Shown one piece after another: positions 16,090-24,818 of a DNA stretch of 56,516 nucleotides. Each line of letters opens with the position of its first letter. Position 1 is the first letter of the stretch. The DNA is taken from NCBI RefSeq assembly GCF_028275055.1, contig NZ_JAQCNJ010000016.1:1-56516 (forward strand), read 5' to 3'. The position numbers and the translations under genes are program-made. The notes beneath the pieces are model-generated. The model worked only from the letters and a program-made list of their open reading frames with translations. It did no database searches and was not told the DNA's origin. The stretch is from Haloplanus sp. (GTDB lineage: Archaea; Halobacteriota; Halobacteria; Halobacteriales; Haloferacaceae).

Positions 16090-17931
16090 TCAGTAGCTCC
16101 GTTCTTTCGGCTCGTAGGTTTTCGCCTCGCCTCTGAGAACGGCCGGCTTGTACCAGATCTCCGGCGACCCGTCCGACCACGACACCATCGTGTGTTTGAG
16201 CCACTCGTCGTCTTTCCGTTCTTGATGTTCCTTGCGCCAGTGTGCGCCCCGGAACTCGTCGCGCGCCAACGCGCCGACCGTGATCATCTCGGCGATGTCG
16301 AGCAGGTTCCGTGTCTCGATCGTCTGGATCAACTCGGTGTTGTACGTACTGGAGGGGTCGGCGACGTACACGTCACGGTACCGCTCCCGCGCGGCGTGGA
16401 TATCGACGAGCGCCTCTTTCAGTGCGCTCTCCTCGCGGAACACGTTGACGTTCTCCGTCATCGTCCGCTGGACGGCCGCCCGGATGTCTGCGTGTTGTGT
16501 CCCCTCGTCGCGGTCACGGAGCCGCTCGACACGCTCCCGTTCCCGTTCAAGCGTCCGTTCGACGACCGTGGTTGCGGTCGCAGTGTCGGCTGTCGCTCCG
16601 CCGTCCGCGACGGCGTCGCCTCTGGTCGCCCACGGTTCGCCGAGCGAGACCGGTGTGTCGACCGACGCGGCTTCTGCGTCGGGTGTCCACCCGGCGGTCA
16701 CCTGCGGATCACCGAGGTCCTCGCCGGCGACGTGACGGCCGGCGCGTTTCCCGAACACGATGAGTTCCGGCAGGGCGTTGCCTCCCAATCGGTTCGCTCC
16801 GTGGACGCTTGCACAGGCACACTCGCCAACGGCGTAGAGGCCGTCGACACAGGTCTGACCGAACTCGTCGGTTTCGATGCCACCCATCGCGTAATGTTGG
16901 CCGGGCTTGACCGGCATCGGCTCCTCCAACCCGTCGACGCCCTCGAAATCCTCGGCGAGGTGGAGAATGTTCTCCAAGCGGTCGACGATGCGTTCCTCGC
17001 CCAAGTGACGCATATCGAGGTGAACGTACTCGTCTTCGATCCCCCGACCCTCGTTCACCTCGGTCAGTTCGGCCCGCGACACCACGTCCCGGGAGGCGAG
17101 TTCGCCGTCGTTGTTCGCGTAACCGCGTTCGAACAGGAACCGCTCACCGTCGTCGTTGTAGAGGATGCCGCCCTCGCCGCGGACCCCTTCGGAGATCAGG
17201 ACCCCCGTCGAGGGGAGCGTGGTCGGATGGAACTGGATCATCTCCATATCCTCGACGGGAACACCGGCACGGTAGGCCATCGCGACGCCGTCGCCCGTGT
17301 TTGCGACCGCGTTGGTGGTGTGGTCGTACACCTGCCCGAGACCGCCGGTTGCGAGGATGACGCCGTCGCGGGCGCGGAACGCCTCGACCTCCCCGGTCGC
17401 CGTCTCGTAGGCGACGACCCCATGACACGACCGTTCCCCCGGGTCGGCATCGTCGGTGGTCGCGAGGTTCAGCACATACCACTCGTCGAACACCTCGATG
17501 CCTCGTTTGACCACCTGTTCGTACAACGTATGCAGGAGGTGATGCCCCGTCTCCGCGCCAGCGTACGTCGTGCGCGGGAAGGACAGTCCGCCGAAGGGTC
17601 GTTGCGAGACACGGCCGTCGTCGTCGCGTGAGAACGCCATCCCCCAGTGTTCGAGTTGGATCACCTCCTCCGGACTCTCCTGGGTGAGTGCCTCGACGGC
17701 GGGCGCGTCGGCGAGGTAGTCCGACCCCTTCATCGTGTCGTAGGCGTGCATCTCCCAGTCGTCGCCGTCGCGCAGGGCGGCGTTGATCCCGCCCTCCGCC
17801 GCGCCCGTGTGGCTTCTGACGGGGTGGAGTTTCGTGACCATGGCCACGTCCGCTCCCGCTTCCTGTGCTGCGATTGCCGACCGCAGGCCGGCGCCGCCCG
17901 CGCCGACCACAATAACATCGTATTCGTGCAT
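16090..17931 (-). CDS. sdhA: Succinate dehydrogenase flavoprotein subunit
   Basis: 613 residues, full length. The FAD-binding start MHEYDVIVVGAGGAGLRSAI is followed by the covalent-FAD histidine motif RSHTGAAEGG, the substrate-site HPTTLPSTG and the late GRN-type stretch HGANRLGGNALPE. It oxidises succinate to fumarate on the cytoplasmic face of the membrane. It is the last gene of sdhCDBA, two bases after sdhB. A long open frame continues 96 codons upstream of this ATG but overlaps sdhB and is not coding. A region around residues 430-470 is Asp/Ala/Thr-rich, a haloarchaeal insertion. Confidence 0.96.
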   Translation of the reverse strand: MHEYDVIVVGAGGAGLRSAIAAQEAGADVAMVTKLHPVRSHTGAAEGGINAALRDGDDWEMHAYDTMKGSDYLADAPAVEALTQESPEEVIQLEHWGMAFSRDDDGRVSQRPFGGLSFPRTTYAGAETGHHLLHTLYEQVVKRGIEVFDEWYVLNLATTDDADPGERSCHGVVAYETATGEVEAFRARDGVILATGGLGQVYDHTTNAVANTGDGVAMAYRAGVPVEDMEMIQFHPTTLPSTGVLISEGVRGEGGILYNDDGERFLFERGYANNDGELASRDVVSRAELTEVNEGRGIEDEYVHLDMRHLGEERIVDRLENILHLAEDFEGVDGLEEPMPVKPGQHYAMGGIETDEFGQTCVDGLYAVGECACASVHGANRLGGNALPELIVFGKRAGRHVAGEDLGDPQVTAGWTPDAEAASVDTPVSLGEPWATRGDAVADGGATADTATATTVVERTLERERERVERLRDRDEGTQHADIRAAVQRTMTENVNVFREESALKEALVDIHAARERYRDVYVADPSSTYNTELIQTIETRNLLDIAEMITVGALARDEFRGAHWRKEHQERKDDEWLKHTMVSWSDGSPEIWYKPAVLRGEAKTYEPKERSY

Positions 17932-17933
17932 GG

Positions 17934-18818
17934 TTACCAGAATTTCAGGTTGCTCTTGACCGCTTCCCGCTTCAGTTCCTGGATGTGTTCGGTGAGGGGG
18001 ATGTCCTTCGGACACACCTCCGTACAGGAAAACTGGGTCTGACACCGCCAGACGCCGTGTTCCTGTTCGATGATCTCCAACCGACGTTGTTTCACCTCCT
18101 CGCCCTCGCGTTCGTCCATCGCGAAGCGGTATGCCTTGTTGATCGCCGCCGGGCCCAGATACTCGTTGTCGCCCGCCGCGACGTTGCACGAGGACATACA
18201 CGCCCCACACCAGATACACCGGGTCGATGTCTTGATCTGCTCCCTGTTTTCGCGGCTCTGCCGTTGTTCTTCGAGTTCCCCCTCCGGCCGGTCGGTCGTC
18301 TGGAAGTACGGCTCCACCGACTCCATCTGGTCGTAGAAGTGTTCCATATCGACGACCAGATCCTTCACGACCTCCTGATGCGGAAGCGGTTCGATCCGAA
18401 CCGGTTGGTCGAGGTCGGAAAGCTGGGTCTGACAGCCGAGTCGTTGCCGGCCGTTGACGAACAGGGCGTCCGAGCCACAGATCGCCTGCCGACAGGAGTG
18501 GCGGAACGTGAGGCTGACGTCGAACTCGTCGCGGGCGTAGATGAGTGCGTCAAGAACGGTCATCCCTTGTTCGTAGGGGACGTGGAAGTCATCGAACCGC
18601 GGCTCCTGTTTCCCCTCGACCTCGGGGTCGTAACGGAACACCTTCAGGTGGTAGCGTTCCGCATCGGCCGTGGCCCGTTCGTTCTCTTTGACTCGTTCGC
18701 GCTCGCGTTGCTCGGCGCGGCGCCTCGCCACCTCGTTGCGCTCGGTTTCGGTCTCGGTGTCGGCTTCGGCTTCCGCGTTGTCCGTCTCGGTCTCGGGGTT
18801 CTGTCGTTGTGTGCTCAT
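17934..18818 (-). CDS. sdhB: Succinate dehydrogenase iron-sulphur subunit
   Basis: 294 residues. A charged Glu/Arg-rich N-terminal extension of about 50 residues is followed by a ferredoxin domain with the [2Fe-2S] motif SCRQAICGSDA and the later Cys in RLGCQT. The C-terminal domain has CIWCGACMSSC and CTEVCP cysteines for the other two clusters. It relays electrons from SdhA flavin to quinone at the SdhCD anchor. Its ATG overlaps the stop of sdhD as ATGA (18815-18818). The long acidic extension is unusual against bacterial SdhB of about 240 residues. Confidence 0.95.
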   Translation of the reverse strand: MSTQRQNPETETDNAEAEADTETETERNEVARRRAEQRERERVKENERATADAERYHLKVFRYDPEVEGKQEPRFDDFHVPYEQGMTVLDALIYARDEFDVSLTFRHSCRQAICGSDALFVNGRQRLGCQTQLSDLDQPVRIEPLPHQEVVKDLVVDMEHFYDQMESVEPYFQTTDRPEGELEEQRQSRENREQIKTSTRCIWCGACMSSCNVAAGDNEYLGPAAINKAYRFAMDEREGEEVKQRRLEIIEQEHGVWRCQTQFSCTEVCPKDIPLTEHIQELKREAVKSNLKFW

Positions 18819-19195
18819 AGTATCGGGAGGAGGTCGATGCCGGCCCACGCGTTCGCCGTTCGGACACCTTGGACGAGAAGGAGGAGGCTTGCGACGCCCA
18901 GAACGACCTGGATGACGCGTCGCTTTGCGCCCGTCAGGCCCGCGTTGACGAGGGCGTTGTAGACGCCGTTAACGCCGTGAAACGTCGCCGTCACGAGAAA
19001 GAGGATCATCAGCGAATAGTAACTCCACTGTTGCATCCGTCCGGCGCTCATCGCGAAGGTCACCTCATCCGCGTGGTGGACGAAGTGGAGGAGAAAAAAG
19101 TGAAAGGCGAGCACGACGATCAGAAAGGCGGCGGTGATGCGCTGCCAGAGCCACAGGCGACCACCCTTCGTGAACGAGGAGTAGCGCTCCGCCAT
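18815..19195 (-). CDS. sdhD: Succinate dehydrogenase membrane anchor subunit
   Basis: 126 residues. Three membrane helices: about 18-38 (ITAAFLIVVLAFHFFLLHF), 58-80 (SYYSLMILFLVTATFHGVNGVY) and 92-112. The histidines in helix 1 and in FHGVNG are in the expected heme/quinone-site positions. It begins [19 protein letters not shown], typical of haloarchaeal SdhD. Its ATG shares one base with the sdhC stop (TGATG) and its stop overlaps the sdhB ATG, so translation is coupled. Confidence 0.85.
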   Translation of the reverse strand: MAERYSSFTKGGRLWLWQRITAAFLIVVLAFHFFLLHFVHHADEVTFAMSAGRMQQWSYYSLMILFLVTATFHGVNGVYNALVNAGLTGAKRRVIQVVLGVASLLLLVQGVRTANAWAGIDLLPIL

Positions 19196-19623
19196 CAGAG
19201 CGACACCCCTGCGAGAAAGGTCGGGACGCTCGCGACGACGATGGCGCCCGTCAGGATGAGCGACGCGTAGAAACTCCGATCCTGGGACCCGAGTCCGAGG
19301 CCGAGGTCTACCAACAACAGCCGGGTCCCGTTCAGGATGTGGAACACCGCCACCGCAAGCAGGCCAACCTCGAGAATGCGAACGATCAACAGGCTCTCCA
19401 GTGCCTGAATCGTCTGCGTGTAGAGGTCCTGATTCGCCGCGACCGTCGCGGGGTCGGCGCTCGCCGACGTGAGCGCCGTGCTCAGAACGGCGACGTGGGT
19501 GAAGAGGTATCCGATCAGCACCCACCCGGTGAACTTGTGAAAGATCCAGGCCCACATCCCGGCCGAAAACTCTCGCCACCGGCCGAAATCCTCGATAAGA
19601 CCCCGGTCGTAGGACTGACTCAT
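19195..19623 (-). CDS. sdhC: Succinate dehydrogenase cytochrome b-556 subunit
   Basis: 142 residues, first gene of sdhCDBA. The motif [17 protein letters not shown] (about 28-44) contains the conserved SdhC helix-1 histidines. Helix 2 is about 75-97 ([23 protein letters not shown]) and helix 3 about 115-138. With SdhD it anchors the complex and forms the quinone site. The ATG at 19623 is preferred; a GTG two codons earlier is possible. A TATA-like ACTTCTATAC on the minus strand (19651-19660) is 28-37 bases upstream, the probable operon promoter. Confidence 0.9.
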   Translation of the reverse strand: MSQSYDRGLIEDFGRWREFSAGMWAWIFHKFTGWVLIGYLFTHVAVLSTALTSASADPATVAANQDLYTQTIQALESLLIVRILEVGLLAVAVFHILNGTRLLLVDLGLGLGSQDRSFYASLILTGAIVVASVPTFLAGVSL

Positions 19624-19650
19624 GCTCACCGGAGCGTCGGGTCCGGCGGG

Positions 19651-19660
19651 GTATAGAAGT
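19651..19660 (-). promoter_or_regulatory. Probable TATA box of the sdhCDBA operon
   Basis: Minus-strand ACTTCTATAC in the 127-base gap upstream of sdhC. It is placed for a transcript with a very short leader. Confidence 0.5.
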
Positions 19661-19750
19661 TACGTACGCGTCGGTCGGTCGAGACGCCACAAATCCGCTC
19701 GTTGATCGCTATATTCGTCGATCGTCACCTCACGGCTCGTCATCCGTCGG

Positions 19751-20749
19751 TCACCGGCCGCCGGCCCGGCGCTCGACGATCCGCGCCGTTCCCTCGTCGA
19801 GTCCGGCGAGGTGACAGACCGGGTTTCCGGGAGCCACCACCGGATTTTCGAGAACACTCAGCAACACGCCCGTGAAAGGGGCCTCGGCCGACGTCCCGTC
19901 GGTTTTGAACGGGTCGGTGATGGTGTAGAGGCGGTCCCCCTCGTGTACCAGACCGCCGCGCTCGTGATGGAGATCGACCAGCCCACCCGCCTCGGCCCGG
20001 ATCCACACCCTCTCGGTCACCACCGCCCGCCATCCCGGCCAGCGAACGGCACCCCTGTCTTGGAGGCCGAACTCGGTGAAGACGCTTTCGACACCGTCGA
20101 GTGCGTCGTCGATCAGGCGCCGTTCGAACCGGTGGGCCTCACCCATTTCGACCGTGATCGTCGGGACGCCCGCACGCGTCGCTTCACCACGGAGCGTTCC
20201 GTCGCTTCCCGCACCGTCGACGATCACGCTCGCGCCGAACGCGTAGGCCAGTCGTGCCACCGCCTCTCTGGTCGTGTCGGCTCGGACGTGGAGCATGTTC
20301 GTCCGCCCGCGTGTCGAAGTGTGGAGGTCGAGTCCGAAATCACAGGGCTCGACGAAGTTGCGGAAGATTCGGCCGGCCATCCGCTTGGCCCCCGTCGACG
20401 ACGCGTTCCCCGGAAACGACCGGTTGAGGTCCCGGTCGTAGATCGGCAGATACCGTTGTTGGGTGAGAAAGCCGGGGACGTTCAACACGGGGAGACAGAC
20501 GACGGTCCCCGCGAGGTCCGTCAGGTCCCACTCGAAGGCCACCTCCCTGACCACCTCGACTCCGTTGAGTTCGTCGCCGTGGACCGCCGCCGAGAGAAAC
20601 ACCGTCGGCCCCGACCGCTCGCCGTTGATGATCGTGACGGGGATACGAACCGGGTCGCCGAGATACGTCTCGCCGACGCGATACCGGAGATTGCACCGCT
20701 CACCCGGGGCGACCGAGCCACCATCGTACCTGAAAGCCCCGGCGGCCAT
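19751..20749 (-). CDS. Succinylglutamate desuccinylase/aspartoacylase-family zinc hydrolase
   Basis: 332 residues. Zinc-site motifs of the M14-like AstE/AspA family are present: AAVHGDELNGVEVV (HGxE, near residue 60) and FGLDLHTSTRGR (third ligand His), plus RDLNRSFPG, which binds the substrate carboxylate. The C-terminal 80 residues form a beta-barrel-like extension (EAGGLVDLHHERGGLVHEGDRL...) common in haloarchaeal members. The substrate is probably an N-acylated amino acid or related amide, but no arginine or NAA pathway gene is adjacent. TATA-like ATTTAACTGT (20771-20780) sits 22-31 bases before the ATG. Confidence 0.85.
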   Translation of the reverse strand: MAAGAFRYDGGSVAPGERCNLRYRVGETYLGDPVRIPVTIINGERSGPTVFLSAAVHGDELNGVEVVREVAFEWDLTDLAGTVVCLPVLNVPGFLTQQRYLPIYDRDLNRSFPGNASSTGAKRMAGRIFRNFVEPCDFGLDLHTSTRGRTNMLHVRADTTREAVARLAYAFGASVIVDGAGSDGTLRGEATRAGVPTITVEMGEAHRFERRLIDDALDGVESVFTEFGLQDRGAVRWPGWRAVVTERVWIRAEAGGLVDLHHERGGLVHEGDRLYTITDPFKTDGTSAEAPFTGVLLSVLENPVVAPGNPVCHLAGLDEGTARIVERRAGGR

Positions 20750-21032
20750 ACCCGTCACTCCGTGACTGGAACAGTTAAATCGTCGAACGCCGTCAAGCCA
20801 CCGTCCGCACCCGGGCACGGAGCCGACCCACGGCCGATAGGCGGTGCGAATCCGAGCGGTCGATGAACCGTCGTTCGACCCGATAAGAGGAGTACCGATC
20901 GGCAAACACGTTCGGCCTCACCGACCGGAACTCCGTTTCAAGCCCTCGCCGTCGCACGGAGACGGCGCTCACGGACGCCACCGTAATCTGTCGTGCGACA
21001 GGATCATAAGCACACGAACATTAGTACAGTGT

Positions 21033-21257
21033 ATGGCTCAAAACGTCGGTGCCACGGACGGAACGATCAGAGTTGGACTGGGTGCCATCGCCGGACTCGT
21101 CTCGCTCGCGATACTCGCGGGGTCGCTCTCGCTCCCGGCGCTTGCAAGTCCCGTTCTGGGACTCGTCGCGGTGATACTCCTCGGTACGGGGGTTACCGGC
21201 GTCTGTCCCCTCTACTCCGTGCTGGGAATGGACACCTGTCCGGCTGACGTTCGGTAA
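21033..21257 (+). CDS. DUF2892 (YgaP-type) small membrane protein
   Basis: 74 residues. Begins MAQNVGATDGTIRVGLGAIAG with two membrane helices (about 17-36 and 38-58) and ends in the family signature GVCPLYSVLGMDTCP. DUF2892 domains occur alone or attached to rhodaneses; function unknown, and no rhodanese gene lies here. A short AT-rich element (CATAAG, about 21005-21010) is in TATA position before a leaderless ATG. A T-run at 21312-21317 may end the transcript. Confidence 0.85.
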   Translation: MAQNVGATDGTIRVGLGAIAGLVSLAILAGSLSLPALASPVLGLVAVILLGTGVTGVCPLYSVLGMDTCPADVR

Positions 21258-21311
21258 CGCCAGCCCCGGACGAGATCGGCGTCGGCCGCCACGCTCCCCG
21301 GGATACCCACC

Positions 21312-21317
21312 GTTTTT
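21312..21317 (+). terminator. T-run after the DUF2892 gene
   Basis: Six T on the plus strand 55 bases after the stop at 21257 and before the hflX promoter, consistent with archaeal oligo-T termination. Confidence 0.35.
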
Positions 21318-21438
21318 TGACCGCTCCCCCCATTGGCCCCCGACCCGACCCGACCGCACGGCGCAAGCGGAGTTTAAGTGGCTCGGGCCCGAATAAGATC
21401 GACATAGTGTCGGCATCACACACATCCCCAGTCGGGTC

Positions 21439-21447
21439 GGAGGTGGA
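21439..21447 (+). promoter_or_regulatory. Shine-Dalgarno site of hflX
   Basis: GGAGGTGGA ends three bases before the ATG at 21451. Strong SD sites are uncommon in this window. A TATA-like AGTTTAAGT at 21371-21379 implies a leader of about 50 bases, in keeping with SD-dependent initiation. Confidence 0.6.
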
Positions 21448-21450
21448 GCC

Positions 21451-22746
21451 ATGAGGGCGGTCGTCGCCAAGCGCGTCGACCGCGGGGACGCCGATCTGAC
21501 CGAAATCGGCGATCTCGCGCGTGCGGCAGGCTACGAGGTGGTCGGCGAACTCGCCCAGACCCGCAATGAGGACGCCGCCTACGGCTTCGGCGAGGGGAAG
21601 GTGGACGAACTGGCGGCCTTAGCGGTCGAGAACGGCGCGGACACCGTGATCGTCGACAACCGCCTCGGCCCGTACCAGACGTACAACATCGGGGGCAAAC
21701 TCCCCGAAGGAATCGAGGTTGTCGACAGGTTCACGCTCATTCTCGACATCTTCGGCCAACGGGCCCAGACCCGCAAGGCACAGTTGCAGGTCGAACTCGC
21801 GGAACTGCGGTACGAACTCCCGCGAGCGGAGGCCAAAACGAGCCTCGCCAAACGCGACGAGCGGCCGGGGTTTATGGGTCTCGGGGAGTACGACGAGAGC
21901 CGCGAACGCGACATCAAAAACCAGATCGCGGATATCAAGCGCGAACTCGACTCCATCGCGGACAAGGAGGCGACGCGGCGCGAACGCCGTCGCGAGTCCG
22001 GGTTCGATCTGGTGGCGCTCGCCGGCTACACGAACGCGGGGAAGTCGACGCTGATGCGGCAACTGGCGGCCGAACTCGATGTGGACGAAAACGAGGGCCG
22101 CCACCCCGACCTGGAGACGACCGCCGAGAGCGAGGACCGTTTGTTCACGACGCTTGGCACCACGACCCGCCGGGCCGACACCGGTAGCCGGGACGTGTTG
22201 CTGACCGACACCGTCGGGTTCGTCTCCGACCTGCCCCACTGGCTGGTCGAGTCCTTCGAGTCGACGCTCGACTCCGTCTATCACGCCGACCTCGTTCTTC
22301 TCGTCGTCGATGCCAGCGAGTCCAGCGAGGCGATGCGGGAGAAACTCGTCACCTGTCACGACACGCTGTACGAGCGCAACGAGGCCCCAATCGTAACGGT
22401 TCTCAACAAGACCGACCGCGTTGACGACGACGAACTCACACAAAAGCGCGAGGCGTTGTCGGCGCTGGCTCCCAACCCCGTCGCCGTCTCCGGTCTCACC
22501 GGCGAGAACGTCGGTGCGCTCCGCGACCGGATCGAGCGTGAACTCCCCGACTGGGAGTTCGAACGACTGGTCCTCCCGTTGGACGACGACGCCATGAGCC
22601 TCGTGTCGTGGATTCACGACCACGGAACCGTCGAGGAGGAGTCCTACGAGGGCGAGCAGATCGTTCTGGAGTTCGAGGCCCCGCCGTCGGTCGTCGGCCG
22701 CGCCAGATCGAAGGCGGGTGACCTCGCGGCCCCCGAGTCAATCTAA
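21451..22746 (+). CDS. hflX: GTPase HflX
   Basis: 431 residues, full length. An N-terminal ATP-binding-like HflX domain (YGFGEGKVDEL, NRLGPYQTYNI) and a coiled-coil linker (about 110-185, rich in Arg/Glu) precede a GTPase domain with G1 AGYTNAGKST (191-200), G3 DTVGFVSDLP and G4 NKTD. HflX acts on ribosomes, in bacteria splitting stalled or stressed 70S particles; the archaeal role is thought to be ribosome-linked. The last 9 bases overlap the convergent moaC gene. Confidence 0.95.
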   Translation: MRAVVAKRVDRGDADLTEIGDLARAAGYEVVGELAQTRNEDAAYGFGEGKVDELAALAVENGADTVIVDNRLGPYQTYNIGGKLPEGIEVVDRFTLILDIFGQRAQTRKAQLQVELAELRYELPRAEAKTSLAKRDERPGFMGLGEYDESRERDIKNQIADIKRELDSIADKEATRRERRRESGFDLVALAGYTNAGKSTLMRQLAAELDVDENEGRHPDLETTAESEDRLFTTLGTTTRRADTGSRDVLLTDTVGFVSDLPHWLVESFESTLDSVYHADLVLLVVDASESSEAMREKLVTCHDTLYERNEAPIVTVLNKTDRVDDDELTQKREALSALAPNPVAVSGLTGENVGALRDRIERELPDWEFERLVLPLDDDAMSLVSWIHDHGTVEEESYEGEQIVLEFEAPPSVVGRARSKAGDLAAPESI

Positions 22747-23241
22747 GCGGCGTTTCGTCTTCTCGGTCACACGCACATCGTCGATCCCGGTGTCGGGGTA
22801 CTCGCCGTTCTCGTCTTTCTCTGCCGCTTTCACCATGTCCCAAACGACGTTCAGTCCCGTCGTTACGCCTTCGAGCGCCTCCATCTCGCAGCCGGTCTTG
22901 CCGGTCGTCTCGACGGTGACGGTGCAGTCGATCCGATCCTCGCCCACGTCGAACGTCGTCTCGACGTTGGTGATGGGGATCTGGTGACACATGGGAATCG
23001 TCTCCCACGTGTGTTTCACCGCCTGCACCGCGCCGACACGGGCGGTCGCCAGCACGTCGCCCTTGCCGATCTCGTCGCCCCGAATCGCCGCCACCGTCGA
23101 GGGCTGGAGGTGGATGGTTCCCCGCGCGACCGCCCGACGGGCGGTGTCGGGCTTGTCGCCGACGTCGACCATCTGGACGTTCCCCTCCGCGTCGGTGTGG
23201 GTGAGGTCGCCCCCCGAGCCGTTGTCGGGGTCGTCACTCAT
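22738..23241 (-). CDS. moaC: Cyclic pyranopterin monophosphate synthase
   Basis: 167 residues. Core motifs are GNVQMVDVGDKPDTARRAVA, the substrate-site MCHQIPITNV (usual CHPL form changed to CHQI, as in other haloarchaea from memory) and EMEALEGVTTGLNVVWDMVK. It acts with MoaA in the first step of molybdenum cofactor synthesis. It overlaps the upstream gene (nnr) by 8 bases and the convergent hflX by 9. moaA is not in this window. Confidence 0.95.
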   Translation of the reverse strand: MSDDPDNGSGGDLTHTDAEGNVQMVDVGDKPDTARRAVARGTIHLQPSTVAAIRGDEIGKGDVLATARVGAVQAVKHTWETIPMCHQIPITNVETTFDVGEDRIDCTVTVETTGKTGCEMEALEGVTTGLNVVWDMVKAAEKDENGEYPDTGIDDVRVTEKTKRRLD

Positions 23242-24673
23242 CGCGATCACCCCACAGCGCCCGCGGCAGTTCGTCCAACAGGTCACTCGCCAACAGCCCG
23301 TGCCCCTCGCGGTCGGCGACCCGGTCGCCAGCGAGGCCGGTCGCGTAGGCGGCGAGGCCGCCGGCGTTGAGGGGACCGACGGTCGCGAGCAGTGCGCCTG
23401 CCGCGCCGGCAAGCACATCCCCGGTTCCACCGACGGTCATCCCCGGATTCCCCGTCCGGTTCACCCGCCGTCGCTCCCCGTCGGTCACTGCGTCGTACGC
23501 GCCCTTTACGAGGAGGGTGTGGCCGAGGTCGGCGGCGAACTCGGCGACCCCGTTGAGGCGCTCGCGCCAGTCGTTGTCGCCGACGGCCGGCCCGCCCATC
23601 GCCCGGAGTTCACCCGCGTGAGGCGTACACAGAAGCGTCGCGTCGGTGTCTACCTCCGGAACGACTTCGAGGGCGTCGGCGTCGACGACCGCGCGTCCGT
23701 CGTAGCCCGTGAGGAACTCCCGGATGGCCGACAGCGTCGGCCCGGAGTCCCCGAGTCCGGGGCCCACGACGACCGTGTCGTGGCCCGCCGCGAGCGACAG
23801 CACACGGTCGAGAATCTCGGGGGTCAGTCGGTCGCCGTCGAACGGGCGGACGATCAGCCCCGCCTCGAACGCCTGCACCTCGCGGGCGACCGATTCGGGA
23901 CAGGCGACGCGGACGAGGTCGGCCCCGGCGCGCATCGCCGCCTGTCCGGCCAGTGCCGGCGCGCCGGTGTACGGGCCGCCGCCGACCACGAGCACCTCGC
24001 CGAACGCGCCCTTGTGGGCGTCGGACGGCCGGGACAGGGGCCGCCGGTCACCCGGGCCGACAAACAGTTCGGCCGTCTCGGGGATGCCGATGTCGGCGAC
24101 GGTCACGTCACCGCCGTCGAGACCGGGTTTCATATCATGGAAGGTGATAACACGGTCGGCGTCGACAGCGACCCCCGTTGCCTCACCCGTAGCGGCGTCG
24201 ATACCGGAGGGCACGTCCACAGACACGACCGTCGCCTCGCTCGCGTTGATCCGCTTGGCGGCGTCGCGTTCGGGTTGACGGAGCGCGCCGGTCACGCCCG
24301 TTCCCAACATCGCGTCGACGATCACGTCGGGGTCGTTGAGATCGAGGGCCCGGGAGTCCCGGACGACCCGGGCATCGTACTCCGCCGTCCGAAGGGCCTC
24401 CCAGTTTTCGCGGGCAATATCGGTCGCGATGCTTTCGGGACGACCCAGTAGGTGGACGGTCGGGTCGTAGCTGTCGAGAAAACGGGCGGCGACGAACGCG
24501 TCGCCGCCGTTGTTGCCGCGGCCACAAACCAACGCGACCCTCGCGCCGGGCGTGGCCACCCGCCTTACGGCCGCCGCGACGGCGTTCCCGCTCGACTCCA
24601 TCAACTGCTTGCGCGGCACACCGAGGGCGGCGGCGTTCTCGTCGACTGCCGCCATCCGATCGGGCGTGATCAT
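23234..24673 (-). CDS. nnr: Bifunctional NAD(P)H-hydrate epimerase / ADP-dependent dehydratase
   Basis: 479 residues, fused form. N-terminal YjeF_N epimerase domain (about 1-205) with CGRGNNGGDAFVAAR; C-terminal ribokinase-like dehydratase domain (about 215-475) with VVVGPGLGDSG, the nucleotide-site GNPGMTVGGTGDVLAG and a late LLASDLLDELP. It repairs damaged NAD(P)HX: the first domain interconverts R and S epimers, the second dehydrates the S form. The 8-base overlap with moaC suggests co-transcription. The divergent regulator at 24819 shares the 145-base upstream gap. Confidence 0.93.
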   Translation of the reverse strand: MITPDRMAAVDENAAALGVPRKQLMESSGNAVAAAVRRVATPGARVALVCGRGNNGGDAFVAARFLDSYDPTVHLLGRPESIATDIARENWEALRTAEYDARVVRDSRALDLNDPDVIVDAMLGTGVTGALRQPERDAAKRINASEATVVSVDVPSGIDAATGEATGVAVDADRVITFHDMKPGLDGGDVTVADIGIPETAELFVGPGDRRPLSRPSDAHKGAFGEVLVVGGGPYTGAPALAGQAAMRAGADLVRVACPESVAREVQAFEAGLIVRPFDGDRLTPEILDRVLSLAAGHDTVVVGPGLGDSGPTLSAIREFLTGYDGRAVVDADALEVVPEVDTDATLLCTPHAGELRAMGGPAVGDNDWRERLNGVAEFAADLGHTLLVKGAYDAVTDGERRRVNRTGNPGMTVGGTGDVLAGAAGALLATVGPLNAGGLAAYATGLAGDRVADREGHGLLASDLLDELPRALWGDRDE

Positions 24674-24752
24674 GGGGGCGTTTCGACCCGGGTGCCGTTA
24701 TACTGTACGGCTCGTCCTGTGGTCGACGGTCGACGGTCGGCGGCAGAACATA

Positions 24753-24768
24753 TCAGTAATATTACTGA
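24753..24768. promoter_or_regulatory. Perfect 16-bp palindrome upstream of the membrane HTH regulator
   Basis: TCAGTAATATTACTGA is fully symmetric without a central gap and entirely AT-rich at the core, in a GC-rich genome. It lies about 20 bases upstream of the TATA-like TTTTTATC (24788-24795), which is itself 24-31 bases before the ATG at 24819. This is a classic operator or activator-site position; the divergent nnr gene start is 80 bases away on the other side. Confidence 0.55.
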
Positions 24769-24818
24769 ATGGGATCGTGGCGAAGGGTTTTTATCGTGGA
24801 TCGGTAACAAACCGCTTG

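Noticed and set aside
17932-18219. Longer start for sdhA
   Set aside because: The extension overlaps sdhB in another frame, and the FAD motif starts at MHEYDVIVVGAGG.
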